A stretch of 10,946 nt of DNA from Anaerolineae bacterium (GTDB taxonomy: Bacteria; Chloroflexota; Anaerolineae; Aggregatilineales; UBA3940), in NCBI GenBank assembly GCA_016926985.1, contig JAFGNO010000206.1:1-10946 (forward strand), written 5' to 3'. A program made the position numbers and the translations under genes. Below the pieces are notes generated by a model that was not told where the DNA came from, did not search any database, and saw only the letters and a list, made by a program, of their open reading frames with translations. This document shows, piece by piece, positions 1 to 6,036 of the stretch (positions are counted from its first letter, which is position 1; every line of letters starts with the position of its first letter).

Positions 1-359
1 CGCCAACTAATCTGCCCTGGGGTTTGACGCTTGCCCGTCGTGTGCCCCCGTTCACGGACCTGGCGGTCTATCCTGGCCCAACCCGTTTTCAGCCAACTCC
101 TGCCTATGCGTCGCTGGCAGCGCTTTTCTCAGTTGGTGTTTACTACCTGGTGGATTGGAAATCAAACTTCCCGCTCCCCAAAACCGTGTGCATAGCGGTG
201 ATAGTTTATCTCACATGTATTTTCTTCCTTGATTTCTTACGCGTGGATGTTTCATCACTGACGTTGGGATTGTCTGCTGTTCAGGTTCTGGCGGTGTTGC
301 TTTCTACAGGTGCACTTGTTTTATGCCTGAAACTACCAGACAACCCAGACGCAGGCTGA
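1..359 (+). CDS. Lgt-like protein, C-terminal fragment (partial at window start)
   Basis: The reading frame is open at the window edge (first full codon at 3) and ends with TGA at 357-359. The visible residues include a 'PTNLPWG' stretch, then 'QPTPAY', then 'FFLDFLRVD' and three hydrophobic segments. This order matches the C-terminal part of prolipoprotein diacylglyceryl transferase (Lgt), an inner-membrane enzyme that moves diacylglyceryl from phosphatidylglycerol to lipobox cysteines. In Lgt the corresponding stretches are PT-x-LPWG, HP-T/S-QLYE and RFxxEFxR. Here the Glu after the Tyr is Ala. The Arg and Glu that align with E. coli R239 and E243 appear to be Ile and Asp. It may therefore be a divergent paralogue rather than the working enzyme. 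The true start lies outside the window; the in-frame TTG at 24 is not a credible start because the Lgt-like pattern begins upstream of it. Confidence 0.7.
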   Translation, partial: PTNLPWGLTLARRVPPFTDLAVYPGPTRFQPTPAYASLAALFSVGVYYLVDWKSNFPLPKTVCIAVIVYLTCIFFLDFLRVDVSSLTLGLSAVQVLAVLLSTGALVLCLKLPDNPDAG

Positions 360-385
360 AAACCAACCTGTTACCTGGGGTTCTA

Positions 386-414
386 CATACAGAATACGGT
401 CGAGACCATATAAT
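386..414 (+). promoter_or_regulatory. Candidate sigma70-type promoter for the ABC operon
   Basis: A perfect TATAAT lies at 409-414. The hexamer 17 bp upstream (386-391, CATACA) matches the -35 consensus only in its last three bases. Transcription would start near 421, about 47 nt before the chosen start of the ABC ATPase gene. A second -10-like hexamer, TATACT, lies at 420-425. The intergenic interval is 108 bp if the ATG at 468 is the start. Confidence 0.45.
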
Positions 415-467
415 CACGATATACTCATATCTGTTGATTGTGCCCAGAAACCCATGAACGGTGGTAT

Positions 468-1391
468 ATGATCAAAACGGAAGAACTGACCAAATACTTT
501 GACGATTTCCTGGCAGTGAGCCAGGTTAACATTGAGGTTCATCCGGGCGAGGTGTTGGCGCTGCTGGGCCCAAATGGAGCAGGTAAGACTACCACAGTTC
601 GTTTATTGACCTCCATACTCCGGGCCTCTTCGGGCAAGGCTTACGTCGCCGGATACGATATAGAAAGAGAACCGGACAAGGTCCGCGCAGCGGTGGGCGT
701 TTTGACTGAACAGCATGGACTTTACCTCCGGATGAAGGGATTGGAATATCTGGATTTTTACGGCGAGTTGTATGGGCTGGATGCCGGGAAGCGCCGGGAA
801 CGTGCCCGCAGCCTGGCAGAACGTTTTGATCTGGGACAGGTTCTGGACAAACGCTTGGGCGAATACTCAAAAGGCATGCGCCAGAAGCTGGCGCTGGTTC
901 GCTCAATGCTCCATGACCCGCCGGTGCTGCTCCTGGATGAGCCAACATCGGCGATGGACCCTTTGAGTGCCCGGCTGGTGCGCGATGCAATCAATGACCT
1001 TCGTGGTGACGGGCGTACCATCATGATCTGTACCCACAACCTGCCGGAGGCAGAGGAGTTAGCGGATCGGATTGCGATCATCCGGCACGGCAAGATTGTC
1101 GCTGAAGGGACCAACCTGTCATTAAAGGCCCGGCTGCTTGGCGCCCCGCTTATTGAGCTGCGCGTGACACATGGGGTAAATGGTCTTGCAGATGAACTTG
1201 CCGGGCTGGTGGAGGTGGTTTCACAGGGGCATAACTGGCTTCGTTTTCGCTCCCCTGAGCCGGCAGTTTCAAATCCGGAGGTGGTTAAAAAACTGTCGGA
1301 GTTGGGCGTGGGCGTGATCACACTTAGTGAAGTGCCACAGAGCCTTGAAGATGTGTATCTGCGAGTTGTTGCGGAAGGGGTTGCGGCCTGA
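468..1391 (+). CDS. ABC-2 type transporter, ATP-binding protein
   Basis: This is a 307-residue ATPase subunit of an ABC exporter, acting on the cytoplasmic face with the permease encoded next to it. Visible motifs, numbered from the ATG at 468: Walker A GPNGAGKT at 34-41, Q-loop Q82, signature YSKGMRQKL at 133-141, Walker B LLLDEP around 154-159, D-loop SAMD at 161-164 and H-loop H190. The signature departs from LSGGQ to SKGM, which is common in the NatA/CcmA/drug-export-like group that pairs with ABC-2 permeases. The roughly 100-residue tail after the nucleotide-binding domain is also typical of that group. The frame stays open upstream to a TTG at 438, but the ATG at 468 gives the usual N-terminus, with a weak GGTGG just before it. 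The substrate cannot be read from sequence. Confidence 0.93.
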   Translation: MIKTEELTKYFDDFLAVSQVNIEVHPGEVLALLGPNGAGKTTTVRLLTSILRASSGKAYVAGYDIEREPDKVRAAVGVLTEQHGLYLRMKGLEYLDFYGELYGLDAGKRRERARSLAERFDLGQVLDKRLGEYSKGMRQKLALVRSMLHDPPVLLLDEPTSAMDPLSARLVRDAINDLRGDGRTIMICTHNLPEAEELADRIAIIRHGKIVAEGTNLSLKARLLGAPLIELRVTHGVNGLADELAGLVEVVSQGHNWLRFRSPEPAVSNPEVVKKLSELGVGVITLSEVPQSLEDVYLRVVAEGVAA

Positions 1392-1403
1392 TGGCATACT
1401 GGA

Positions 1404-2909
1404 ATGTGGGATATGATGGCTGACAGAGTGCTTGATACAGGCGCGAGGCCACAACAAGGGCTTATGAAACGCTTTCAGTGGAATATGTCTCGTGCATTGA
1501 TCATTACCCGGCGCGAAGTCATCGATATGTTCCGTGACTGGCGTATCCTGGCGCCGATTATTCTCCTCACCCTGATTTTCCCCACCATAGCCAACTGGGG
1601 CGCGGGGCGAATGGTAAGCTGGGTCGAACAATACGGCGCCGAAATTGTTGCCGAGCGGCTGATCCCCTTTCTTCTGATGGTGGTTGGATTCTTTCCAATC
1701 TCGTTCTCATTAATCATCGCGCTGGAAAGTTTTGTGGGTGAAAAAGAGCGCAGGAGCCTGGAACCGCTTTTATCGACCCCGCTGACGAATATTCAGCTGT
1801 ATATTGGTAAGGTTCTGAGTTCAACCGTTCCCCCGCTTATGGGAAGCCTGTTGGGAATCACCGTATATCTGGTTGGGGTCTATTTCAATGTGAACTGGCG
1901 TCCCCCGGTGGTGCTTTTAATCCAGATACTGCTGCTCACTATTGTTCAGGCAGTTGTGATGGTCGCTGGAGCAGTTGTGGTGTCCAGCCAGGTGACCAGT
2001 GTGCGTGCGGCCAACCTGCTTGCCAGCTTCATTATCATCCCCATGGCCTTTCTGATACAGGCCGAGGCGATGATCATGTTCTGGGCTCAATATGATGTTT
2101 TGTGGCTGATTTTGCTTGGGCTTGCTGTGATTGGCGTGGCGCTGGTCAGGATGGGGGTCCGCAATTTTAACCGTGAAGAACTGCTTGGGCGCGAGATCGA
2201 CGAATTGAACCTCTACAGCGGAATTCAAAAATTGTGGCAGCTCGTGCTTGCCCGGCGGACGGGGAGCCACCGACGCGATGCCTGGCGGTGGTACCGGGAT
2301 GAGGTGCTGGTGGTATTGTGGCGTGTCCGCTGGGCTTTTTTGTTAATTGTAGTGGCTCTTATTGCTGCTTACTTTATTGGCGATCACTATGCCAGCGTGT
2401 TTGCCATTCCATCAGACATCTTTATTCTGGATGATTGGTACGAACGGTTTTCCAGCATTCTGGTTGAAACTGGCTTGCATGGTGCGAGTGGTATATTATT
2501 GGTTATCGGGCAAAATCTCCGTGTACTGGCAGTCGCATCCATACTGGCTACATTCAGTCTGGGGATCCTGGCAGTGTTGATCCTCATGATTCCTGTGGCT
2601 CTGGTTGCTTATCTTGTCGCGCAGATGATTGCAGCCGGGATGGATCCTATGATCCTCTGGTCCGCGATCATGCCGCACAGCATCTTTGAGATTACTGCGG
2701 CGGCCCTGGCCGGGGCTGTTGCTTTGAGACTTGGGGCTTGTGTTCTGTCGCCGCCTCCAGGAGGCACACTGAGTGAGGGTTGGATGCTGGCATTGGCGGA
2801 CGCAATCCGGGTCTGGGTCACCCTTATCTTGCCCATGTTGGTCCTGGCTGCGTTTGTTGAGATCCTTATCACGCCGAATGTCGTGCTCTTATTGGTTGGC
2901 ACCGGGTAA
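1404..2909 (+). CDS. ABC-2 type permease fused to a SpoIIM/DUF95-like membrane domain
   Basis: This 501-residue polytopic membrane protein follows the ATPase gene by 12 bp and should be its membrane partner. Residues about 35-250 look like an ABC-2/NatB-type permease: a charged N-terminal segment, a first membrane helix near 47-64, then the characteristic 'ESFVGEKERRSLEPLLSTP' stretch at 108-126, followed by several hydrophobic helices up to about 248. A polar linker covers about 250-305. Residues about 305-500 form a second membrane part with the pattern 'NLRVLA' (371-376) and 'MPHSIFE' (423-429), followed by 'AAALAGAVALRLG'. This is the hallmark of the SpoIIM/DUF95 family (LPHGxxE...AGAxGLxLG), a membrane protein whose founding member acts in Bacillus engulfment. 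Start choice is uncertain: ATGs lie at 1404, 1413, 1416 and 1464, and none has an ideal ribosome-binding site. The ATG at 1464 follows AAGGG by only 3 nt. The permease assignment is strong; the SpoIIM assignment rests on motif recall. Confidence 0.85.
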   Translation: MWDMMADRVLDTGARPQQGLMKRFQWNMSRALIITRREVIDMFRDWRILAPIILLTLIFPTIANWGAGRMVSWVEQYGAEIVAERLIPFLLMVVGFFPISFSLIIALESFVGEKERRSLEPLLSTPLTNIQLYIGKVLSSTVPPLMGSLLGITVYLVGVYFNVNWRPPVVLLIQILLLTIVQAVVMVAGAVVVSSQVTSVRAANLLASFIIIPMAFLIQAEAMIMFWAQYDVLWLILLGLAVIGVALVRMGVRNFNREELLGREIDELNLYSGIQKLWQLVLARRTGSHRRDAWRWYRDEVLVVLWRVRWAFLLIVVALIAAYFIGDHYASVFAIPSDIFILDDWYERFSSILVETGLHGASGILLVIGQNLRVLAVASILATFSLGILAVLILMIPVALVAYLVAQMIAAGMDPMILWSAIMPHSIFEITAAALAGAVALRLGACVLSPPPGGTLSEGWMLALADAIRVWVTLILPMLVLAAFVEILITPNVVLLLVGTG

Positions 2910-2935
2910 TCCGTAGCGCGAGAGGATGACTATCA

Positions 2936-3724
2936 ATGTCCAAGTTGATCATTCTGGGATCAGCATCAGCAGTTCCCGATGATGCCCACGAAAACTCCCA
3001 TCTTGTCCTGAAAGGCGACAATGATATCGTCCTGATTGACTGTAATGGTCGTCCCTTGGTTAACCTGAAACAAGTGGGGATCAACTTTAAAACAGTCAGC
3101 GACATGATACTGACGCACTTTCATCCCGATCATGTCGGTGCGGTACCCCAGTTTATGATGGCTTCCTGGCTGGCAGGGAGGTCGATGCCGCTGCGCATTT
3201 ACGGACTTCACCACTGCCTCCAGCGTGTGGAAGATCTGATGATGGCCTTCCATTGGGACGAATGGCCTGGTTTCTTCCCGGTTGCATTTCATCACCTGCC
3301 GGAACGTGAAGGGGTACGGGTATTAGACAATACCGATTTCTCTATCTCGGCTTCCCCGGTTCGCCACTATGTGCCTACCATTGGCCTGCGGGTGACGGTC
3401 AACGCCAATGGCTTTGTTTTTGCCTATTCATCTGATACGGTGCCATGTCCGGAAACGGTTCGCCTCGCTAAAGGTGCTGATTTGCTGATCCATGAAGCTA
3501 CCGGCGATGAGCCGCTGGGACATTCCAGCGCTGCCCAGGCGGGCGCAATTGCCCGCGAGGCAGGGGCAAAACGCCTCGGCCTGATCCATTACAATGTATG
3601 GGGTACTGAATCGACTCACCTGATTGAAGAAGCAAAACATCCTTTTGGGGGACCTGTTTTCCTGTGCGAGGATTTTATGGAAATCCCGCTTTCCAACACA
3701 GAAGAGTTCCCTGGGGCCACTTAA
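2936..3724 (+). CDS. Metallo-beta-lactamase-fold hydrolase, RNase Z-like
   Basis: This 262-residue protein has an MBL fold of the RNase Z/ElaC-like branch. The metal site is visible: THFHPDH gives H61, H63, D65 and H66, and H144, D167 ('YSSDT') and H218 ('LIHYN') complete the usual two-metal set. 'HEATG' (186-190) and 'HSSAAQAGAIAREAG' (from 196) also match RNase Z-like enzymes. Only 23 residues separate H144 from D167. True bacterial tRNase Z carries its tRNA-binding flexible arm between the equivalent residues and is usually near 300 residues or longer. This protein is therefore probably a short RNase Z-like hydrolase of unknown substrate rather than the tRNA 3'-processing enzyme. AGAGG at 2921-2925 lies 10 nt before the ATG. 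The gap of 26 bp after the permease gene suggests co-transcription with the ABC genes. The gene ends inside the stop of the opposing gene. Confidence 0.88.
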   Translation: MSKLIILGSASAVPDDAHENSHLVLKGDNDIVLIDCNGRPLVNLKQVGINFKTVSDMILTHFHPDHVGAVPQFMMASWLAGRSMPLRIYGLHHCLQRVEDLMMAFHWDEWPGFFPVAFHHLPEREGVRVLDNTDFSISASPVRHYVPTIGLRVTVNANGFVFAYSSDTVPCPETVRLAKGADLLIHEATGDEPLGHSSAAQAGAIAREAGAKRLGLIHYNVWGTESTHLIEEAKHPFGGPVFLCEDFMEIPLSNTEEFPGAT

Positions 3725-4122
3725 TATTCCCCGCCGGACATCTGTTCGCGCAGCCAGGTGATTGCCTGATCTTCAGCAGAAAACAGGCGAACATACGCTG
3801 TTTGTTCGGACAGGGCGTTTGTCATTTGCAGGATGAGCTTGAGGATGGGGCCGCCGCCAATGACAGCAACCCGTGACTGGTCAGTTTGCCGGCTGCCGGA
3901 TTGAGGGAATGGAATGTCCTCAAACGCGGCCCCCAGGCGGCCCAGCGATTTTGCCAGGTCAAACTCCCGGAGATCCAGCATCAGATAAACCGGGCTGCCG
4001 GAAGTAAAAACACCGCGTGCTTCTGCAGCCAGGTCTTCAGTCTCTTGGTTGCTTAAGGGTTCATACAGCTTGATTGACAGGATATCCCGTTCGTATTCAA
4101 GCCTATCAAGTTGGTAGGGCAT
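3721..4122 (-). CDS. SpoIIAA-like / STAS-type small protein
   Basis: The product has 133 residues and no membrane segment. Reading the pattern gives alternating strands and helices: strands near 6-19, 44-50 ('VYLMLDL'), 84-89 ('RVAVIG') and 109-114 ('YVRLFS'), with helices near 24-37, 57-68, 92-104 and 116-127. The ending '-RLFSAEDQAITWL' resembles the 'rvF...eeAlaWL' ending of the SpoIIAA-like (STAS/SEC14-type) family. Members of that fold bind partner proteins or hydrophobic ligands; the role here is unknown. It is the last gene of a three-gene minus-strand group, 5 nt after the stop of the 71-residue gene. No clear Shine-Dalgarno is present, so translational coupling is likely. The stop codon overlaps the stop of the opposing hydrolase gene. 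No serine phosphorylation site of the classical anti-anti-sigma type could be identified with confidence. Confidence 0.7.
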   Translation of the reverse strand: MPYQLDRLEYERDILSIKLYEPLSNQETEDLAAEARGVFTSGSPVYLMLDLREFDLAKSLGRLGAAFEDIPFPQSGSRQTDQSRVAVIGGGPILKLILQMTNALSEQTAYVRLFSAEDQAITWLREQMSGGEY

Positions 4123-4127
4123 TTAGT

Positions 4128-4343
4128 TTATTGGTCTGCCGTTTCGGACGATGGAAGCATCTGGCATGTTGCATGAAGGAATGCAAATCCACCGCGGGGA
4201 GGCATCAGTTCCATAACATCCAGCACTTTAAATTCATGCCGCCCAAGTTTGACAATATCGCCTACTTTTGGTGGCTCATCTGCATTAGCAATAGCACCAG
4301 GGTGCTCTCCACCGATGACGACGTAGCTTACTTTATAGATCAT
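4128..4343 (-). CDS. Small conserved-looking protein of unknown function (71 residues)
   Basis: I do not recognise a named family. The protein has a short beta-rich opening ('YKVSYVVIGG', 3-12), a 'HPGAI' at 14-18, 'PPKVGDIVKLG' at 24-34, a strand 'HEFKVLDVM' at 36-44 and 'PPRGGFAFLHATC' at 48-60, followed by a polar tail. The 'GDIV-L' turn and short strands suggest a compact beta-barrel-like fold. The ribosome-binding site is excellent: AAGGA (minus-strand bases 4356-4352) lies 8 nt before the ATG, which supports a real gene. It sits 43 nt after the stop of the cyclic-nucleotide-binding gene and 5 nt before the SpoIIAA-like gene. C60 and H57 are the only obvious candidate metal ligands, which is too few to claim a metal site. 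Confidence 0.75.
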   Translation of the reverse strand: MIYKVSYVVIGGEHPGAIANADEPPKVGDIVKLGRHEFKVLDVMELMPPRGGFAFLHATCQMLPSSETADQ

Positions 4344-4386
4344 GTAGTCAGTCCTTTTCTATCTGCAGTCGCTTCGGCATCTGGTG

Positions 4387-4827
4387 TTATTCGCTGAGCT
4401 TGCGATGGCGCAGTTTGAAAGATAGATCAGCCGCGATATTGCGCATGACGACGTAGCCGATGTCGGAGTTTTCCATACACAATTTCTCGAAGTCCTGGCG
4501 CGACATGGTCGCTATAACAGTACCTTCATTGGCGGCGCGAACAGATGCAGACCGCACCCCCTGGTCAATAAGTGCCATTTCACCAACGAGCTGTCCTGGG
4601 CCCAGGTTGACCAGGGTGCGTTTTGCCTGCTTGTCGCTGCTTTCAGCAATGATTTCAACAAAACCCTCTTTAATCAGGCAGAGGCTGTTGCCTTCATCCC
4701 CCTGGCGGAACAGGATCTCATCCTGGCTGAGTTCGCGTTCCTCGAATGTGTTCGCCAGTTTTTCGAACTGATCATCGGATAGGCCAGCAAATATCTCGAC
4801 ACTTCTGAGTAACTGTACGAGGTCCAT
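4387..4827 (-). CDS. Solo cyclic-nucleotide-binding domain protein
   Basis: This 146-residue protein is a single cNMP-binding domain of the CRP/PKA-regulatory type. The N-terminal helix 'LLRSVEIFAGLSDDQFEKLA' (6-25) is typical, followed by the beta-roll with 'FRQGDEGNSLCLIKEGFVEI'. The phosphate-binding cassette reads 'GEMALIDQGVRSASV' (82-96), with E83 and R92-S93-A94 at the positions that contact the cyclic phosphate and ribose in CRP. The key residues are kept, so binding of cAMP or cGMP is plausible but unproven. There is no helix-turn-helix and no room for one, so it is not a transcription factor by itself; it probably acts through a partner. AAAGG (4840-4836) lies 8 nt before the ATG. 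It is the first gene of the three-gene minus-strand group. Confidence 0.9.
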   Translation of the reverse strand: MDLVQLLRSVEIFAGLSDDQFEKLANTFEERELSQDEILFRQGDEGNSLCLIKEGFVEIIAESSDKQAKRTLVNLGPGQLVGEMALIDQGVRSASVRAANEGTVIATMSRQDFEKLCMENSDIGYVVMRNIAADLSFKLRHRKLSE

Positions 4828-4862
4828 ACGGGTAACCTTTCTCTCACCACTACTATGCCGTC

Positions 4863-4892
4863 ATTTTACTCTTGAAATATGGAGCAAGGCAA
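4863..4892 (-). promoter_or_regulatory. Candidate promoter for the minus-strand three-gene group
   Basis: On the minus strand a TAAAAT box (4868-4863) is preceded, 18 bp upstream, by TTGCCT (4892-4887). Transcription would begin near 4856, leaving a leader of about 30 nt before the ATG at 4827. The -35 box matches the consensus in its TTG only, so this is a moderate candidate. Confidence 0.4.
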
Positions 4893-4968
4893 GATGCTTG
4901 TAACCGGCCCTGGCAATCTGCGTATCAGGATGTGAGATAGTTCGCGTCTGGTTTTTGCAGTGTTAATC

Positions 4969-4977
4969 TGGTATGAT
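4969..4977 (+). promoter_or_regulatory. Extended -10 promoter for the lytic transglycosylase gene
   Basis: The string TGGTATGAT at 4969-4977 is a TGn extended -10 element joined to TATGAT, one mismatch from TATAAT. No good -35 is found at 16-18 bp, which is usual for extended -10 promoters. Transcription would begin near 4984, about 27 nt before the ATG at 5011. The divergent interval 4828-5010 also carries the minus-strand promoter. Confidence 0.45.
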
Positions 4978-5010
4978 GACAAGAACAAACGTTCAATTCG
5001 GGTGTGGTAG

Positions 5011-5772
5011 ATGAGCAATAAACCTGAACGGTATAAGCGCAAAAAACCAACACAACCGGCTAAGCGGGCCTGGTTTGGTTCCCGGTCATTTTGGCTGGAG
5101 TTATTGTTCTTTATTGCGCTTGCGACATTCGCGTTTAGCGCAGTTGTCCGACTGTTGGGTGGCAAAGAGGGGGGTGTTGTTAGCTTTGTGCCAGGATCAC
5201 AAGCGCTGAGCAAAGAAGCTGAAATCAGGTATGTTCTGTATGAGGCACAGAGCCGTCGTTCCCGACCGGCGCCGTCTCTGTCTCCGGTGTTTTCGCCATC
5301 CGTCCAATACTGGGAAAGCGATATTCTCCGATGGTCAGAAGAGCACGCGCTGGATCCCAACCTTGTTGCCACATTGATGCAAATTGAATCGTGTGGCAAT
5401 CCAGATGCAGAATCCTGGGTTGGCGCAACGGGTTTGTTCCAGGTGATGCCCTTTCATTTTGAGGAAGGTGAGGACCCGTGGGACCCCGATACAAATGCGC
5501 TACGGGGGCTGAATTTTATCCGTGGTGGATTGGAACTTTCGGAAGGACACGCGGGCCTGGCTATGGCCGGATACAATGGTGGATATACCATTATTTCCCG
5601 CGATTACGAGGATTGGCCCTATGAAACCCAGCGATACTACCGCTGGGGCAGTGGTATTTATCGCGAAGCATCTGCCGGCTGGGATAGCAGCCCAACCCTT
5701 GAAGCCTGGCTGTCTGCTGGAGGGTATTCGCTCTGTGAAGAGGCCCGCTCGGTATTGGAGCTTGATCGTTGA
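5011..5772 (+). CDS. Membrane-anchored lytic transglycosylase (SLT domain)
   Basis: This 253-residue protein should cleave the MurNAc-GlcNAc bond of peptidoglycan, outside the membrane. It has a basic cytoplasmic tail (1-25), a membrane anchor near 27-48, a low-complexity Ser/Pro/Arg linker (about 81-97), and then an SLT (GH23-like) domain from about 100 to 215. The catalytic Glu is E126 in 'MQIESCGNP', followed by 'GLFQVMP' (141-147), 'AGYNGG' (186-191) and 'ETQRYYRWG' (205-213), the usual four motifs in order. The last 30 residues are outside the domain. The gene begins with ATG after a weak GGTGTGG. It stands alone between its own extended -10 promoter and the non-coding stretch before lon. 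It may help cell-wall remodelling or insertion of wall-spanning complexes, but nothing nearby says which. Confidence 0.9.
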   Translation: MSNKPERYKRKKPTQPAKRAWFGSRSFWLELLFFIALATFAFSAVVRLLGGKEGGVVSFVPGSQALSKEAEIRYVLYEAQSRRSRPAPSLSPVFSPSVQYWESDILRWSEEHALDPNLVATLMQIESCGNPDAESWVGATGLFQVMPFHFEEGEDPWDPDTNALRGLNFIRGGLELSEGHAGLAMAGYNGGYTIISRDYEDWPYETQRYYRWGSGIYREASAGWDSSPTLEAWLSAGGYSLCEEARSVLELDR

Positions 5773-5812
5773 TCGTTGGGCATGAAGATGACCGTTTGTT
5801 CAGAGGATAGAT

Positions 5813-5829
5813 AGCGCGAAATTTGCGCT
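5813..5829. repeat. Short inverted repeat after the lytic transglycosylase gene
   Basis: AGCGC at 5813-5817 pairs with GCGCT at 5825-5829, with GAAATTT between, so the whole is almost a palindrome with one extra base. No T-tract follows, so it is not a classic intrinsic terminator. It could be a weak transcription end, a protein-binding site, or chance. Confidence 0.3.
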
Positions 5830-5860
5830 GCACCCCATAAAAGCGACACACCCCTTCGTG

Positions 5861-5869
5861 TGGTAAAAT
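5861..5869 (+). promoter_or_regulatory. Candidate extended -10 promoter for lon
   Basis: TGGTAAAAT at 5861-5869 is a TGn element joined to a TAAAAT box. The sequence at the -35 position is poor. It would start a transcript near 5876 with a leader of about 160 nt before lon. I found no CIRCE (HrcA), HAIR (HspR) or CtsR-type operator near it. Confidence 0.4.
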
Positions 5870-6036
5870 CTATAGGCAGACAAGGTGTGAGGGGCTTGCC
5901 AGTCTGGTCGGCTTGTCACGATTATTGCTTTATTACGGGGCCGGTGTGCTGGTGCTTCAGCGTATGTTGCCTTACCCACCGGATATCACTTTGTAGATCA
6001 AAATGAGCAGTACCTGCAACATAAACGGAGTAATGA

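Larger units (their letters stand above)
5773..6036. other. Non-coding stretch between lytic transglycosylase and lon
   Basis: This 264-bp interval has no credible gene on either strand. It holds the short inverted repeat at 5813-5829, the extended -10 candidate at 5861-5869 and then a long leader. In the leader, GACAAG (5879-5884) pairs with CTTGTC (5912-5917), CAGAC (5877-5881) pairs with GTCTG (5902-5906), and CCAGTCTGG (5899-5907) is itself a palindrome. These pairings compete with one another. The lon ribosome-binding site GGAG is at 6027-6030. Confidence 0.5.

Noticed and set aside
438..467. Upstream TTG start for the ABC ATPase
   Set aside because: The ten extra residues are not part of the family N-terminus, and the ATG at 468 starts directly before the first conserved strand.
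589..1321. Long open frames on the minus strand inside the ABC ATPase gene
   Set aside because: They lie fully inside a gene with complete ABC motifs, have low-complexity Ser/Arg/Pro-rich products and show no recognisable domain.
5761..5777. Repeated GATCGTT at the end of the lytic transglycosylase gene
   Set aside because: Only two 7-bp copies, partly coding for the last residues. Too short to call a repeat element.
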